Shown here one piece after another: positions 1 to 7,554 of a stretch of 50,600 nt of DNA. The notes below the pieces were generated by a model, which was not told the DNA's origin, made no database searches, and was given only the letters and a program-made list of their open reading frames with translations. This stretch comes from Bacteroidota bacterium (lineage in GTDB: Bacteria > Bacteroidota > Ignavibacteria > UBA10030 > UBA6906). Numbering within the stretch: the stretch's first letter is position 1; each line of letters starts with the position of its first letter. A program made the translations under genes and the position numbers. The stretch is from NCBI GenBank assembly GCA_019637975.1, contig JAHBUR010000030.1, positions 1 through 50,600 on the forward strand, in the 5' to 3' direction.

Positions 1-330
1 ATTCTCTTTCAATCTCATTATCATTCTCGCCGTGCCCTCTAATGCATCGAACGTCATCGGAAGAGTGATATCGAGTCTGTAGTGAAGCATGTCGAACGGC
101 TGCGGACCTTCGTAGGCATCAATCCCGCGAACCGATGAAAGGGTGAGGCGCTGTTCAGGGGCGATGAATCGTCCTTCTTTCTCAAATGCAAATTGCTGCG
201 ATTGACCAACCGTTGACAACGAAAAGCAAGCCACCAAGACATAAAGCCGCCAAGAATTGCATTTACGAAAAACTTTTCGCGACTTCGTGTTGTCGGGCTT
301 TCCTTTTATTAAGCTATCCAACCGAATCAC
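1..330 (-). CDS. M1-family aminopeptidase, N-terminal part (cut by left edge)
   Basis: An open frame runs without a stop from a GTG at 330 to the window edge (110 codons). It begins with a basic, hydrophobic signal-peptide-like stretch (RLYVLVACFSLSTVGQSQQ). It continues into the start of an M1 peptidase domain: the segment YEGPQPFDMLHYRLDITLP matches the first beta strand of the aminopeptidase N fold ('xDVLHYDLxL'). The zinc motif HExxH would lie beyond the window. The GTG has a GGAGG ribosome site 4 bases upstream and overlaps the 3' end of the EamA gene by 17 bp, which suggests translational coupling. An internal TTG at 321 is a possible later start. The family call rests on about 40 residues, so the family is likely but not certain. 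The product is probably exported. Confidence 0.6.
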   Translation of the reverse strand, partial: MIRLDSLIKGKPDNTKSRKVFRKCNSWRLYVLVACFSLSTVGQSQQFAFEKEGRFIAPEQRLTLSSVRGIDAYEGPQPFDMLHYRLDITLPMTFDALEGTARMIMRLKEN

Positions 331-1330
331 TCATCCTCCGATAAAAAGCCTTGCCATTCGCGACTAACAATCCTGCAAGGACGCATGCGGCGCCAATAAA
401 CACATTCGTCTCCAGTTCTTCTCCTAACACAACGGCTCCAAGAATTACTGCAACAACAGGCGTAATGAAGCTGATCAACGACAAATACACAGCTTCGACT
501 CGCTTCAACAGCCAGAAATACGCGACAAATACAAGCACGGAACCGATTGTGGAAAGATAGATGATTGACCCAATTGCCGCTGTGTCCCACACAATACTTG
601 CATGCGATTCAACTGCAAAACTCAGTCCGATTAGCGCCGCGCCGCTCCAGAACATCCCGACAAGGTTCACGGCAAACGGGTTTAAAGGCTGGCCCAGCTT
701 CTTCACCAGCACGAGACAGTAAGCCTGCATAAGTGAATTCGCCAGAATCAATCCCATCGCAATTACCGAACGGGGCTCAGATACATGAATGTCGCCGGCA
801 AATATCACCACAATGCCGATGAAGCCGAGGACTATTCCCGATACTTTGAACAAATTGAGACTCTCGCTTTTCAGCATAATCTGGGAGAAGATGGCAACAA
901 AGAACGGATACGCCGCGAACAAGATGCTCGCAAGTCCTGTTGCGATATGCTGTTGAGCCCAGTACACAAATGCAAACGGAAGAGTGTATGCGAAAAAGAT
1001 CAGAACCAGATAAACCTTCCTCGCGTCGGCAGTCATCGGTACTTCGATGTTCCTGGTTCGTACAATTGCAAACAGGAGAACGGAGGCAATCGAGAAGCGG
1101 AGACCGGCACCGAGAAACGGGGGAATGCTGGTTAGCCCGATCTTGATGGCAAGCCACGTCGATCCCCACACAAGGCAAGCAGTGACGAAGGCGAGATAGA
1201 TTTTTATTCTTTCGGAGTTCAGAAGATGACGCCGTATTGTTATCAGATTGTGAAAGCAAGTTACGAAGAATGTGCGACCGAGGAAAGGGATTTGTTGATT
1301 GGGTCTGAGATTAAGGATATATTTTGCCAC
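314..1330 (-). CDS. EamA/DMT-superfamily permease
   Basis: A multi-spanning inner-membrane protein with two repeated EamA halves, about ten hydrophobic helices in all. The opening segment CLVWGSTWLAIKIGL is the hallmark N-terminus of drug/metabolite transporters of the RhaT/YdcZ/PecM type. The second half ends in the conserved pattern SFITPVVAVILGAVVLGEE followed by a final helix and a basic tail. The family exports or imports small metabolites; the substrate cannot be read from sequence. The start is unclear. The domain begins near 1210, and the nearest usual start codons upstream are GTG at 1330 (given here) and TTG at 1390, which would overlap the divergent decarboxylase gene. The extra 50 residues before the first helix look non-native, so a rare start near 1220 is possible. 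Confidence 0.8.
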   Translation of the reverse strand: MAKYILNLRPNQQIPFLGRTFFVTCFHNLITIRRHLLNSERIKIYLAFVTACLVWGSTWLAIKIGLTSIPPFLGAGLRFSIASVLLFAIVRTRNIEVPMTADARKVYLVLIFFAYTLPFAFVYWAQQHIATGLASILFAAYPFFVAIFSQIMLKSESLNLFKVSGIVLGFIGIVVIFAGDIHVSEPRSVIAMGLILANSLMQAYCLVLVKKLGQPLNPFAVNLVGMFWSGAALIGLSFAVESHASIVWDTAAIGSIIYLSTIGSVLVFVAYFWLLKRVEAVYLSLISFITPVVAVILGAVVLGEELETNVFIGAACVLAGLLVANGKAFYRRMSDSVG

Positions 1331-1362
1331 GCATTTGTTTTCAGCATCGTATGGAGAACCAG

Positions 1363-2715
1363 ATGAGTTCCCTCTTTGACGTCGCGACAAAACGTTCGCT
1401 CAATTACCTCCAATCAATACAAACCCGAAATGTCGGGCCGACAGCGGAAGCTATTGCGAATCTGAAGCTGTTCGATGAACCGCTGCCTGAAAATCCTACG
1501 GAAGCGGAGAAGGTTCTGCAGCAACTCGATGAGATCGGTTCGCCGGCAACAATGGGAATTGCCGGACCCCGGTTCTTTGGGTTTGTCATTGGCGGATCGC
1601 TGCCTGTTTCTCTCGCTGCCAACTGGCTTGCAGGCGCGTGGGATCAGAACACGGGACTCTTCAACATCACACCCACAACTGCCTATCTGGAGCAAGTTGC
1701 CCTCAGGTGGCTTGTGGATATCCTGAAGCTGCCGCCCGAAACAGGATGTGGTTTTGTCACAGGGGCAACTGTTGCAAATTTTTCGTGCCTCGCGGCGGCA
1801 CGTCATTCTGTCCTCAAGCAAGCAGGATGGAATATTGAAGCAGACGGGTTATTCGGTGCCCCGCCTGTCACAGTCGCAATCGGCGCCGAGGCACATCCTA
1901 CCCTCATCAAATCGTTGGGCTTGCTTGGACTCGGAAGGAATAGAGTCGTCAAGCTCCCCGTGGATGATCAGGGACGAATGGTTGCCGCGGCTTTGCCGGA
2001 TTTGTCAGTCCCGGCAATCATCTGCGCGCAAGTCGGCAACGTGAATACCGGAGCGTGCGACCCGGTGGATATGATTTGCGAACGTGCAAGGAAGTCCGGG
2101 GCGTGGGTACATATCGACGGAGCATTCGGTTTGTGGGCAGCAGCGGCTCCCACACGGGCACATCTTGTTCCGGGAATCGAGAAAGCAGATTCGTGGGCAA
2201 CCGATGCTCACAAATGGTTGAACGTGCCGTACGACTGCGGCATTGCTTTCGTTCGCGACAAAGAGGCTCTCCGTGCGGCAATGGCCATCACTGCTGAATA
2301 CTTGCCAACCGAAACAGAGCATAGAAATCCCTCCGACTACACGCCTGAATTGTCGCGTCGTGCACGCGGCGTTGAGGTTTGGGCGGTGCTGCGTTCTCTG
2401 GGGCGTTCCGGAGTAGCAGAAATGATCGAGCGAACTTGCCGCCATGCACGGAGATTTGCCGACGGATTTTCAAAAGCAGGCTACGAAATTCTGAACGATG
2501 TCGTCCTCAATCAAGTATTAGTCTCGTTTGGCGATCCTGCGAAAACCAATCGGATTATTGAGCAGATTCAGCAGGATGGAACCTGCTGGTGCGGCGGAAC
2601 AGTATGGCAAGGGAAAACCGCTATGCGTATAAGCGTATCGTCTTGGGCAACAACGGATGAAGATGTTGAAATGAGTCTTGTTGCCATGTTGCGAATTGCT
2701 GCCGGGCACATGTAA
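1363..2715 (+). CDS. Group II PLP-dependent decarboxylase-like protein
   Basis: A fold-type I pyridoxal-phosphate enzyme related to aromatic-L-amino-acid/glutamate decarboxylases. About 450 residues from the chosen start. Visible motifs are TGATVANFSCLAAAR (cofactor phosphate loop), HIDGAFGLWAAAA (the His that stacks on PLP and the Asp that pairs with its ring nitrogen, about residues 250-252) and DAHKWLNVPYDCG, whose Lys (about residue 284) should form the Schiff base. ATG 1363 was preferred because GGAG lies 6 bases upstream; ATG 1351 and TTG 1324 are in frame but lack a ribosome site. The substrate is not defined: the protein belongs to a broad group often labelled 'pyridoxal-dependent decarboxylase'. 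Transcription is divergent from the EamA permease, which could export a product, but that link is only inferred from position. Confidence 0.88.
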   Translation: MSSLFDVATKRSLNYLQSIQTRNVGPTAEAIANLKLFDEPLPENPTEAEKVLQQLDEIGSPATMGIAGPRFFGFVIGGSLPVSLAANWLAGAWDQNTGLFNITPTTAYLEQVALRWLVDILKLPPETGCGFVTGATVANFSCLAAARHSVLKQAGWNIEADGLFGAPPVTVAIGAEAHPTLIKSLGLLGLGRNRVVKLPVDDQGRMVAAALPDLSVPAIICAQVGNVNTGACDPVDMICERARKSGAWVHIDGAFGLWAAAAPTRAHLVPGIEKADSWATDAHKWLNVPYDCGIAFVRDKEALRAAMAITAEYLPTETEHRNPSDYTPELSRRARGVEVWAVLRSLGRSGVAEMIERTCRHARRFADGFSKAGYEILNDVVLNQVLVSFGDPAKTNRIIEQIQQDGTCWCGGTVWQGKTAMRISVSSWATTDEDVEMSLVAMLRIAAGHM

Positions 2716-2957
2716 GAGGAAGTTGCAGAACGAAGTTGCATTTCCGCATGAAATCGTTGTACAATCATGAGTTACACAGCCATTTTTTGTTGGAATTCTG
2801 CTTGCAAAACTCATCTGCCTGATTTATTTTGTGGGAGGGAGTCTGACGACGGAGCCGAGGGGATCGAAACCTCCCATGTTCGTTTTTCAAGTTCTTTCTA
2901 AACACAATCACACGTAGGTTCGTGACGGACAACTTCACAATAGTAGCTGGAGAGTAG

Positions 2958-3938
2958 ATGTTTCGAACGGTACGATTGTTTGCTGCAAGTGTAGTCTTCT
3001 CGTTGATGCTTGGCGAGCTGATGGTCCGTTGGTTCATTCCCGTTCGCAACGTCGGGCCGACCTTCAGTGAATACGACGCGGAATACGGGAAGCGATTGAA
3101 GGCGAATCTCTCGTGTGTTCGCATCGCGCCGGAGTTCCGCATGCAATTCACCACAAATTCTCTCGGTTTTCGCGGGCCTGAGCCGTCATCGTTTCCCGAA
3201 GGCGGCATCTTGTTTCTGGGAGATTCCTTCACCGAAGGCTACGGCGTGAGCGATGGCGAAGAATTCCCCGACCTCGTTCGCAGCACGTTGGCCAAACACA
3301 ATCCCGCCGGCACGATTCCCGTTGTCAATGCCGGCATCGGCAACCTCGGTACGGGACGCTGGATCAAGTTCCTGAGAAACGAAGGCAAACGACTTAACCC
3401 GCGGTTTGTCGTGCTACAGCTTTCCGACAATGACTTCCACGACAATACTGCTGAAGCACTATTCCATCTTACCGAAAACGATTCACTTGTGGAGAACTCT
3501 CCCCGTTCACCGGGTTCGTTCCGTCATATTCAGAAAGTAATTGATGCAGTTCCCGGACTCGCGTATTCGTACCTGGTTTGTCTCGTCAGGGATGTGATGT
3601 CGTTCACCGCTGCTGAACCGCAAGCAATGCCAACCGAAGACGAGGTTCTGCGCAAGAACCAACTTACCTACCGCTTGATTCACGAAATTGTTGCCCTCTG
3701 CGAGCGCAACGGCTGGCCGGTAGTTCTGGTAAGCGCTGACCTGAATGAACACCAACTTGATGAGTTGGCATCAGTGGTAGCGGAGTATAAAACACCCATT
3801 CTGCGAATTCCTTCAAAGGACACCCACCCGGAGTTGTATTTTGAGATAGACGGACATTGGAATGCCAAAGGACATGAATATGTTGCCTATCAGGTTTCAG
3901 AATACTTGAAGGCTTACGACTTCGCCTCGCGTGAATAA
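2958..3938 (+). CDS. SGNH/GDSL-type hydrolase, membrane-anchored
   Basis: A 326-residue protein with an N-terminal hydrophobic helix (residues 4-24) and an SGNH hydrolase fold. Block I is FLGDSFTEGYGV with the nucleophile Ser90. Block II is NAGIGNLGTGR, and block III is LQLSDNDFHDN, in which the canonical GxND is altered to SDND. Block V is DGHWNAKGHEYVA near residues 298-306, giving the Asp/His pair. Members of this DHxxWNxxGH-type branch include O-acetyl esterases and acetyl-group processing proteins of envelope polysaccharides. The substrate here is unknown. The 240 bp upstream holds no gene, and a GGAG lies about 7 bases before the ATG. Confidence 0.8.
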   Translation: MFRTVRLFAASVVFSLMLGELMVRWFIPVRNVGPTFSEYDAEYGKRLKANLSCVRIAPEFRMQFTTNSLGFRGPEPSSFPEGGILFLGDSFTEGYGVSDGEEFPDLVRSTLAKHNPAGTIPVVNAGIGNLGTGRWIKFLRNEGKRLNPRFVVLQLSDNDFHDNTAEALFHLTENDSLVENSPRSPGSFRHIQKVIDAVPGLAYSYLVCLVRDVMSFTAAEPQAMPTEDEVLRKNQLTYRLIHEIVALCERNGWPVVLVSADLNEHQLDELASVVAEYKTPILRIPSKDTHPELYFEIDGHWNAKGHEYVAYQVSEYLKAYDFASRE

Positions 3939-4195
3939 GCAGGGCCTTCCCGTAACGCGCTGCAGTCCGATTTCACGACAGACGTACATCCCATTCACGC
4001 CGCACTTCCACACCTACGAAAAGCATGGCCGAACGCAACACCTGAGCGAAATCCCCTGGCGTTCCGGAATACAACGTCAACAAGACAATAGTTCTTGACA
4101 CACATAAAAAGGAGTTGAAGAGCAACACCGACGCCCGTTTGTTTTTTGCCCCATCTCCTCTTACCTTGATTCTTAATAAGAACTACCTCCATGAG

Positions 4196-4960
4196 ATGCT
4201 TGACTCCGTTTGGGTGACCTTTCTTCTGTTTCTTGCTGGTGCTGCAGCAGGCCTCGTTGACTCCATCGCCGGCGGTGGCGGACTGATTACGCTTCCGGTT
4301 TTGTTAGGGATTGGGCTTCCACCGCAGGTGGCCCTCGGCACCAATAAATTCCAATCAAGTTTCGGCAGCTTCACGGCAACAGCGTATCATCTCCGCAAGA
4401 AGAACATTGATTTGCACACGGCGCGCAGCGGCATCATCAGCACGTTGGTTGGCGCGGCGCTCGGCGCGTGGGCTGTACAACAAATCGATGCGGCGGTGTT
4501 GGGAAAGATCATTCCCTTTATGCTGGCGGCAATTCTGATCTACACATTCTTCACGCCGAAGTTGGGAGATGTGGATCAGAGTCCAAGGATGCAGCCGAAT
4601 CTCGCATTTGTTCTTACGGGACTCGGCTTCGGATTTTATGACGGATTCTTCGGGCCGGGAGTCGGTTCGTTCTGGGCGATTTCGTTCGTTGTTCTGCTCG
4701 GATTCAATCTCGCGAGGGCAACCGGGTACACGAAGCTGATGAACTTCACCAGCAATGTCGTTTCGCTCGTTGTGTTTGCCATTGGCGGGCATGTGTGGTT
4801 TACATCCGGACTTGCGATGGCAGCGGGACAAATTCTCGGCGCACGACTCGGTTCGGGATTGGTGATCAGGAAAGGAGCCAAGTTCGTACGTCCGATCTTT
4901 ATCACGGTTGTTGTCGTGATGATTGTAAAGCTCTTCTATGATAACTTTCTTGCCGGATAG
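4196..4960 (+). CDS. TauE/SafE-family (DUF81) membrane permease
   Basis: A protein of about 254 residues with 7-8 membrane helices and the typical opening AGLVDSIAGGGGLITLPVLL, the glycine-rich signature of the TauE/SafE/YfcA family. A second half repeats the pattern (GFYDGFFGPGVGSFW). Family members move sulfonates, sulfite or other small organic anions. The ATG at 4196 is chosen because the first helix begins directly after it; an in-frame TTG at 4115 would add 27 unconserved residues. The stop lies 5 bp before the cytosine deaminase start, so the two genes are probably co-transcribed. That pairing hints at, but does not prove, uptake or efflux of a nitrogen compound. Confidence 0.88.
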   Translation: MLDSVWVTFLLFLAGAAAGLVDSIAGGGGLITLPVLLGIGLPPQVALGTNKFQSSFGSFTATAYHLRKKNIDLHTARSGIISTLVGAALGAWAVQQIDAAVLGKIIPFMLAAILIYTFFTPKLGDVDQSPRMQPNLAFVLTGLGFGFYDGFFGPGVGSFWAISFVVLLGFNLARATGYTKLMNFTSNVVSLVVFAIGGHVWFTSGLAMAAGQILGARLGSGLVIRKGAKFVRPIFITVVVVMIVKLFYDNFLAG

Positions 4961-4965
4961 TCCAT

Positions 4966-5421
4966 ATGCCACAGAATCTTGACTACGCGCAACTTCTCGC
5001 CGTCGCGATTGATGAAGCTCGTCTTGGCCTTCGGGAAGGCGGCATACCGATAGGCGCTGCGCTGTTCGACGGCAATGGCAATCTACTCGGCAAAGGGCAC
5101 AACCGGCGAATACAGGAAGGGGACCCGTCCGTTCACGGCGAGACGGATGCGTTTCGCAAAGCCGGCAGACAGCGAACCTACCGCGACAAAATCATGGTCA
5201 CGACGCTTGCCCCGTGCTGGTATTGTTCGGGATTGATACGACAATTCAACATCGGCAAAGTCGTTGTCGGAGAGTCGGTGAATTTTGCGGGAGGGATTGA
5301 TTGGCTGCGCGAGAATGGTATCGAAGTTGTCGATCTACATTCTCAAGAGTGCATCGACATGCTTGCAACATACATCAAACAACACCCGGAAGTTTGGAAC
5401 GAAGACATCGGACAAGAGTAA
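4966..5421 (+). CDS. Cytosine deaminase, yeast Fcy1-type
   Basis: A single-domain, zinc-dependent cytidine-deaminase-fold enzyme of 151 residues. The zinc site is visible as HGET (His57; proton-shuttling Glu59) and APCWYCSG (Cys84 and Cys87). Overall length, the spacing of the zinc ligands, the GIPIGAAL start and the C-terminal EVWNEDIG segment all resemble fungal cytosine deaminase rather than tRNA adenosine deaminase TadA or guanine deaminase. It is expected to convert cytosine to uracil plus ammonia in pyrimidine salvage. It follows the TauE-type permease by 5 bp. Guanine or another base as substrate cannot be excluded. Confidence 0.85.
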   Translation: MPQNLDYAQLLAVAIDEARLGLREGGIPIGAALFDGNGNLLGKGHNRRIQEGDPSVHGETDAFRKAGRQRTYRDKIMVTTLAPCWYCSGLIRQFNIGKVVVGESVNFAGGIDWLRENGIEVVDLHSQECIDMLATYIKQHPEVWNEDIGQE

Positions 5422-5431
5422 CTCATATCCA

Positions 5432-5468
5432 CTTCGTGTACCTTCGTGCAGACTTCGTGAACTTCGTG
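5432..5468. repeat. Four short direct repeats of CTTCGTG
   Basis: CTTCGTG occurs at 5432, 5442, 5453 and 5462, a spacing of 9-11 bases, between the cytosine deaminase stop and the next small gene. This is low-complexity intergenic sequence. No protein-binding role can be shown. Confidence 0.6.
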
Positions 5469-5493
5469 GTATATCTTTATCATAGGAGACAAC

Positions 5494-5652
5494 ATGGAAT
5501 TCAGAAAAGAAATCATCCGCAACGGCGTCAGTTTCGGAACGGCGCTTTCGATTTGCATCTCGTGGTCGCTGAACAAATCCGTGCTCTGGGCGATTGTGCA
5601 CGGATTTTTTTCGTGGTTGTATGTGGTATACTACTTACTTTTTGTGAAGTAG
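5494..5652 (+). CDS. Small conserved-looking membrane protein (52 aa)
   Basis: A 52-codon frame starts at ATG 5494 with GGAG 6 bases upstream. It encodes a short polar N-terminus (MEFRKEIIRNG), then two hydrophobic stretches separated by a short turn: VSFGTALSICISW and VLWAIVHGFFSWLYVVYYLL. It ends in VK. The layout, with two membrane helices and a GxSxGxA-like first helix, recalls tiny hypothetical membrane proteins seen in many bacteria, but no function is known to me. It is likely translated with the upstream genes. Its stop lies 2 bp from the stop of era on the other strand. Confidence 0.7.
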   Translation: MEFRKEIIRNGVSFGTALSICISWSLNKSVLWAIVHGFFSWLYVVYYLLFVK

Positions 5653-5654
5653 AT

Positions 5655-6578
5655 TCACGACGATTTGTACCCCAGTCTCGCCAGCGCCGAAGCATTCTCG
5701 CGCCACTCCTTCTGCACCTTCACGTGCAGCTCGAGGAACACAGGGTGCTGCAGGAATTCCTCTATTGACTTTCGGGATTTCGCCCCGATTTCCCTCAGCA
5801 TCATCCCCTTCTTGCCGATGAGGATGCCCTTCTGTGAATCACGTTCCACGTAAACCTCGGCACTGATAAACGTTTTGCCGGCTTCACGTTCCTTGAATTC
5901 AATAATCTCAACCGTGGTCGAATAGGGAATCTCTTCTTTCGTGCAGAGAAAAATCTTCTCCCTGATAATCTCGCTCACGAAAAACCGTTCCGTATGTTCG
6001 CTGACAATATCAAGAGGATAGAATGGAGGATGAACGGGAAGAAGGGCTGATACCGCAGCAAGCAGTTCGCTTGTCCCGTCTCCTTTCAGAGCGGAAATCG
6101 GGAAGATCTCCTTGAACGGAAATGCCTTGCTGTAGAAATCAATCACCGGAAGAACGCCGCCTTTATCCACTGCATCGACTTTGTTGATAACAAGAAACAC
6201 CGGCTTGTTGAGTCCTTTGACCTTCGCAAAGGCTTCCGTGTGAGCAAGCGAGCCGTCCGTTCCGGGCTTTGTCGCATCGATCATGAACAACAACACATCC
6301 GCATCTTGGATTGCCGAAGAGGCGAATTCCATCATCACTTCCTGCAGAAGATACTTCGGTTTGATGATGCCGGGCGTGTCGAGAAAAATCGCCTGAAACT
6401 CCTGCGTCGACAGGATGCCGAGGATTTTGTGCCGCGTGGTCTGCGCCTTCGGCGTCACGATGGAGATCTTCTGCTGTAGCAGCACATTCATCAGCGTGGA
6501 CTTGCCCACATTCGGCTCGCCGACGATGGCAATGTAACCGCAGCGGAAATCGGCTAAGATGTTCCGTTCTTCACTCAT
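5655..6578 (-). CDS. era: GTPase Era
   Basis: A 307-residue ribosome-assembly GTPase that binds the 3' end of 16S rRNA and the 30S subunit. The GTPase motifs are all present: G1 GEPNVGKS (residues 20-27), G2 region TTRHKILG, G3 DTPG (67-70), G4 NKVD (132-135) and G5 SALKG. The C-terminal KH domain carries the RNA-binding loop GILIGKKGMMLREIG. Length is normal for the family. The gene stands behind the terminator of the PII gene and is probably transcribed on its own from the 70-bp gap. It converges with the small membrane-protein gene. Confidence 0.97.
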   Translation of the reverse strand: MSEERNILADFRCGYIAIVGEPNVGKSTLMNVLLQQKISIVTPKAQTTRHKILGILSTQEFQAIFLDTPGIIKPKYLLQEVMMEFASSAIQDADVLLFMIDATKPGTDGSLAHTEAFAKVKGLNKPVFLVINKVDAVDKGGVLPVIDFYSKAFPFKEIFPISALKGDGTSELLAAVSALLPVHPPFYPLDIVSEHTERFFVSEIIREKIFLCTKEEIPYSTTVEIIEFKEREAGKTFISAEVYVERDSQKGILIGKKGMMLREIGAKSRKSIEEFLQHPVFLELHVKVQKEWRENASALARLGYKSS

Positions 6579-6590
6579 ACGATTCCTGAA

Positions 6591-6617
6591 AACAAAAACC
6601 CCGTCGGCTTAACGGGG
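6591..6617 (-). terminator. Intrinsic terminator after the PII gene
   Basis: On the minus strand CCCCGT and ACGGGG pair across a 7-base loop (6599-6617), followed directly by TTTTTGTTTT. This is a standard Rho-independent terminator, 30 bp past the PII stop. It ends the secA-antitoxin-toxin-PII transcript before era. Confidence 0.85.
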
Positions 6618-6647
6618 CAAATAACTAATAGCCAATGACTATTGCCG

Positions 6648-6998
<351 letters not shown>

Positions 6999-7322
6999 TT
7001 ATTGGATAACGAACAATCCAGATCTGGGCTCTTTTTCAAGCACATCAAGTACTTTGGGCAGCAGCAGTTTCAAAAACTTGTGGGTATTGCTGCGGGCGCG
7101 CAGAACAATCACAACAACAGGAGAGTCCTTGATGCTTTGTTGAAAGCTCATGCCCTTGTCAACTGTGACTAACGCTTCAAACCCCTCCTGTTTCATCACG
7201 GTCAGAAGTGCTCCGTTCTTGATTCCCTTCCAATTCATATAGTCCACCGTATACACTTCGTGCTTCGCCGGAAAGTCCTTCCGAAGATCATTCGGCACAT
7301 TCTCATCAAGAAGCAACTTCAT
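6999..7322 (-). CDS. DUF5615 PIN-like toxin component
   Basis: A 107-residue protein beginning MKLLLDENVPNDLRK, the acidic start typical of DUF5615, a PIN-like fold (Mut7-C related) predicted to act as a ribonuclease toxin. Further acidic and conserved positions are seen in VYTVDYMNWKG and ALVTVDKGM. It overlaps the end of the DUF433 gene by 17 bp, the usual order (antitoxin first) for this pair. Toxic activity is inferred from the family and context and has not been shown. Confidence 0.82.
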   Translation of the reverse strand: MKLLLDENVPNDLRKDFPAKHEVYTVDYMNWKGIKNGALLTVMKQEGFEALVTVDKGMSFQQSIKDSPVVVIVLRARSNTHKFLKLLLPKVLDVLEKEPRSGLFVIQ

Positions 7323-7539
7323 TCACGGTTCGCTTTTTCAACACGAGAGACTCTGCCATGTGAAGAACCTCCATCGCTTGTTCGCGAGAAACGGTGGGAA
7401 AGTTCCTGAGAAAATCGTCCATCGACTCTCCTTCAACTAAATAGTCAAAGAACGTCTCAATCTGAACTCTCGTGCCGGTAAACACCGGCGTCCCTCCCAT
7501 TACTTCCGGATCGATTGTAATTACGCCTTTTGTGGACAT
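7306..7539 (-). CDS. DUF433 antitoxin-like protein
   Basis: A small protein of about 77 residues with the DUF433 pattern: ITIDPEVMGGTPVFTGTRVQ, then a region rich in leucine and acids (FLRNFPTVSREQAMEVLHM). DUF433 proteins are winged-helix-like antitoxins paired with DUF5615 PIN-like toxins. The start at 7539 has GGAGG 4 bases upstream. An earlier ATG at 7554 immediately follows the secA stop codon and would add MSGGC. Transcription therefore continues from secA, unless a promoter lies inside secA. Confidence 0.82.
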   Translation of the reverse strand: MSTKGVITIDPEVMGGTPVFTGTRVQIETFFDYLVEGESMDDFLRNFPTVSREQAMEVLHMAESLVLKKRTVNEVAS

Positions 7540-7554
7540 ACATCCTCCACTCAT

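Noticed and set aside
2838..2875. tRNA T-arm-like segment (GGTTTCGATCCCC on the minus strand) after the decarboxylase gene
   Set aside because: No 5' acceptor partner, anticodon arm or full cloverleaf could be found; likely chance or an old remnant.
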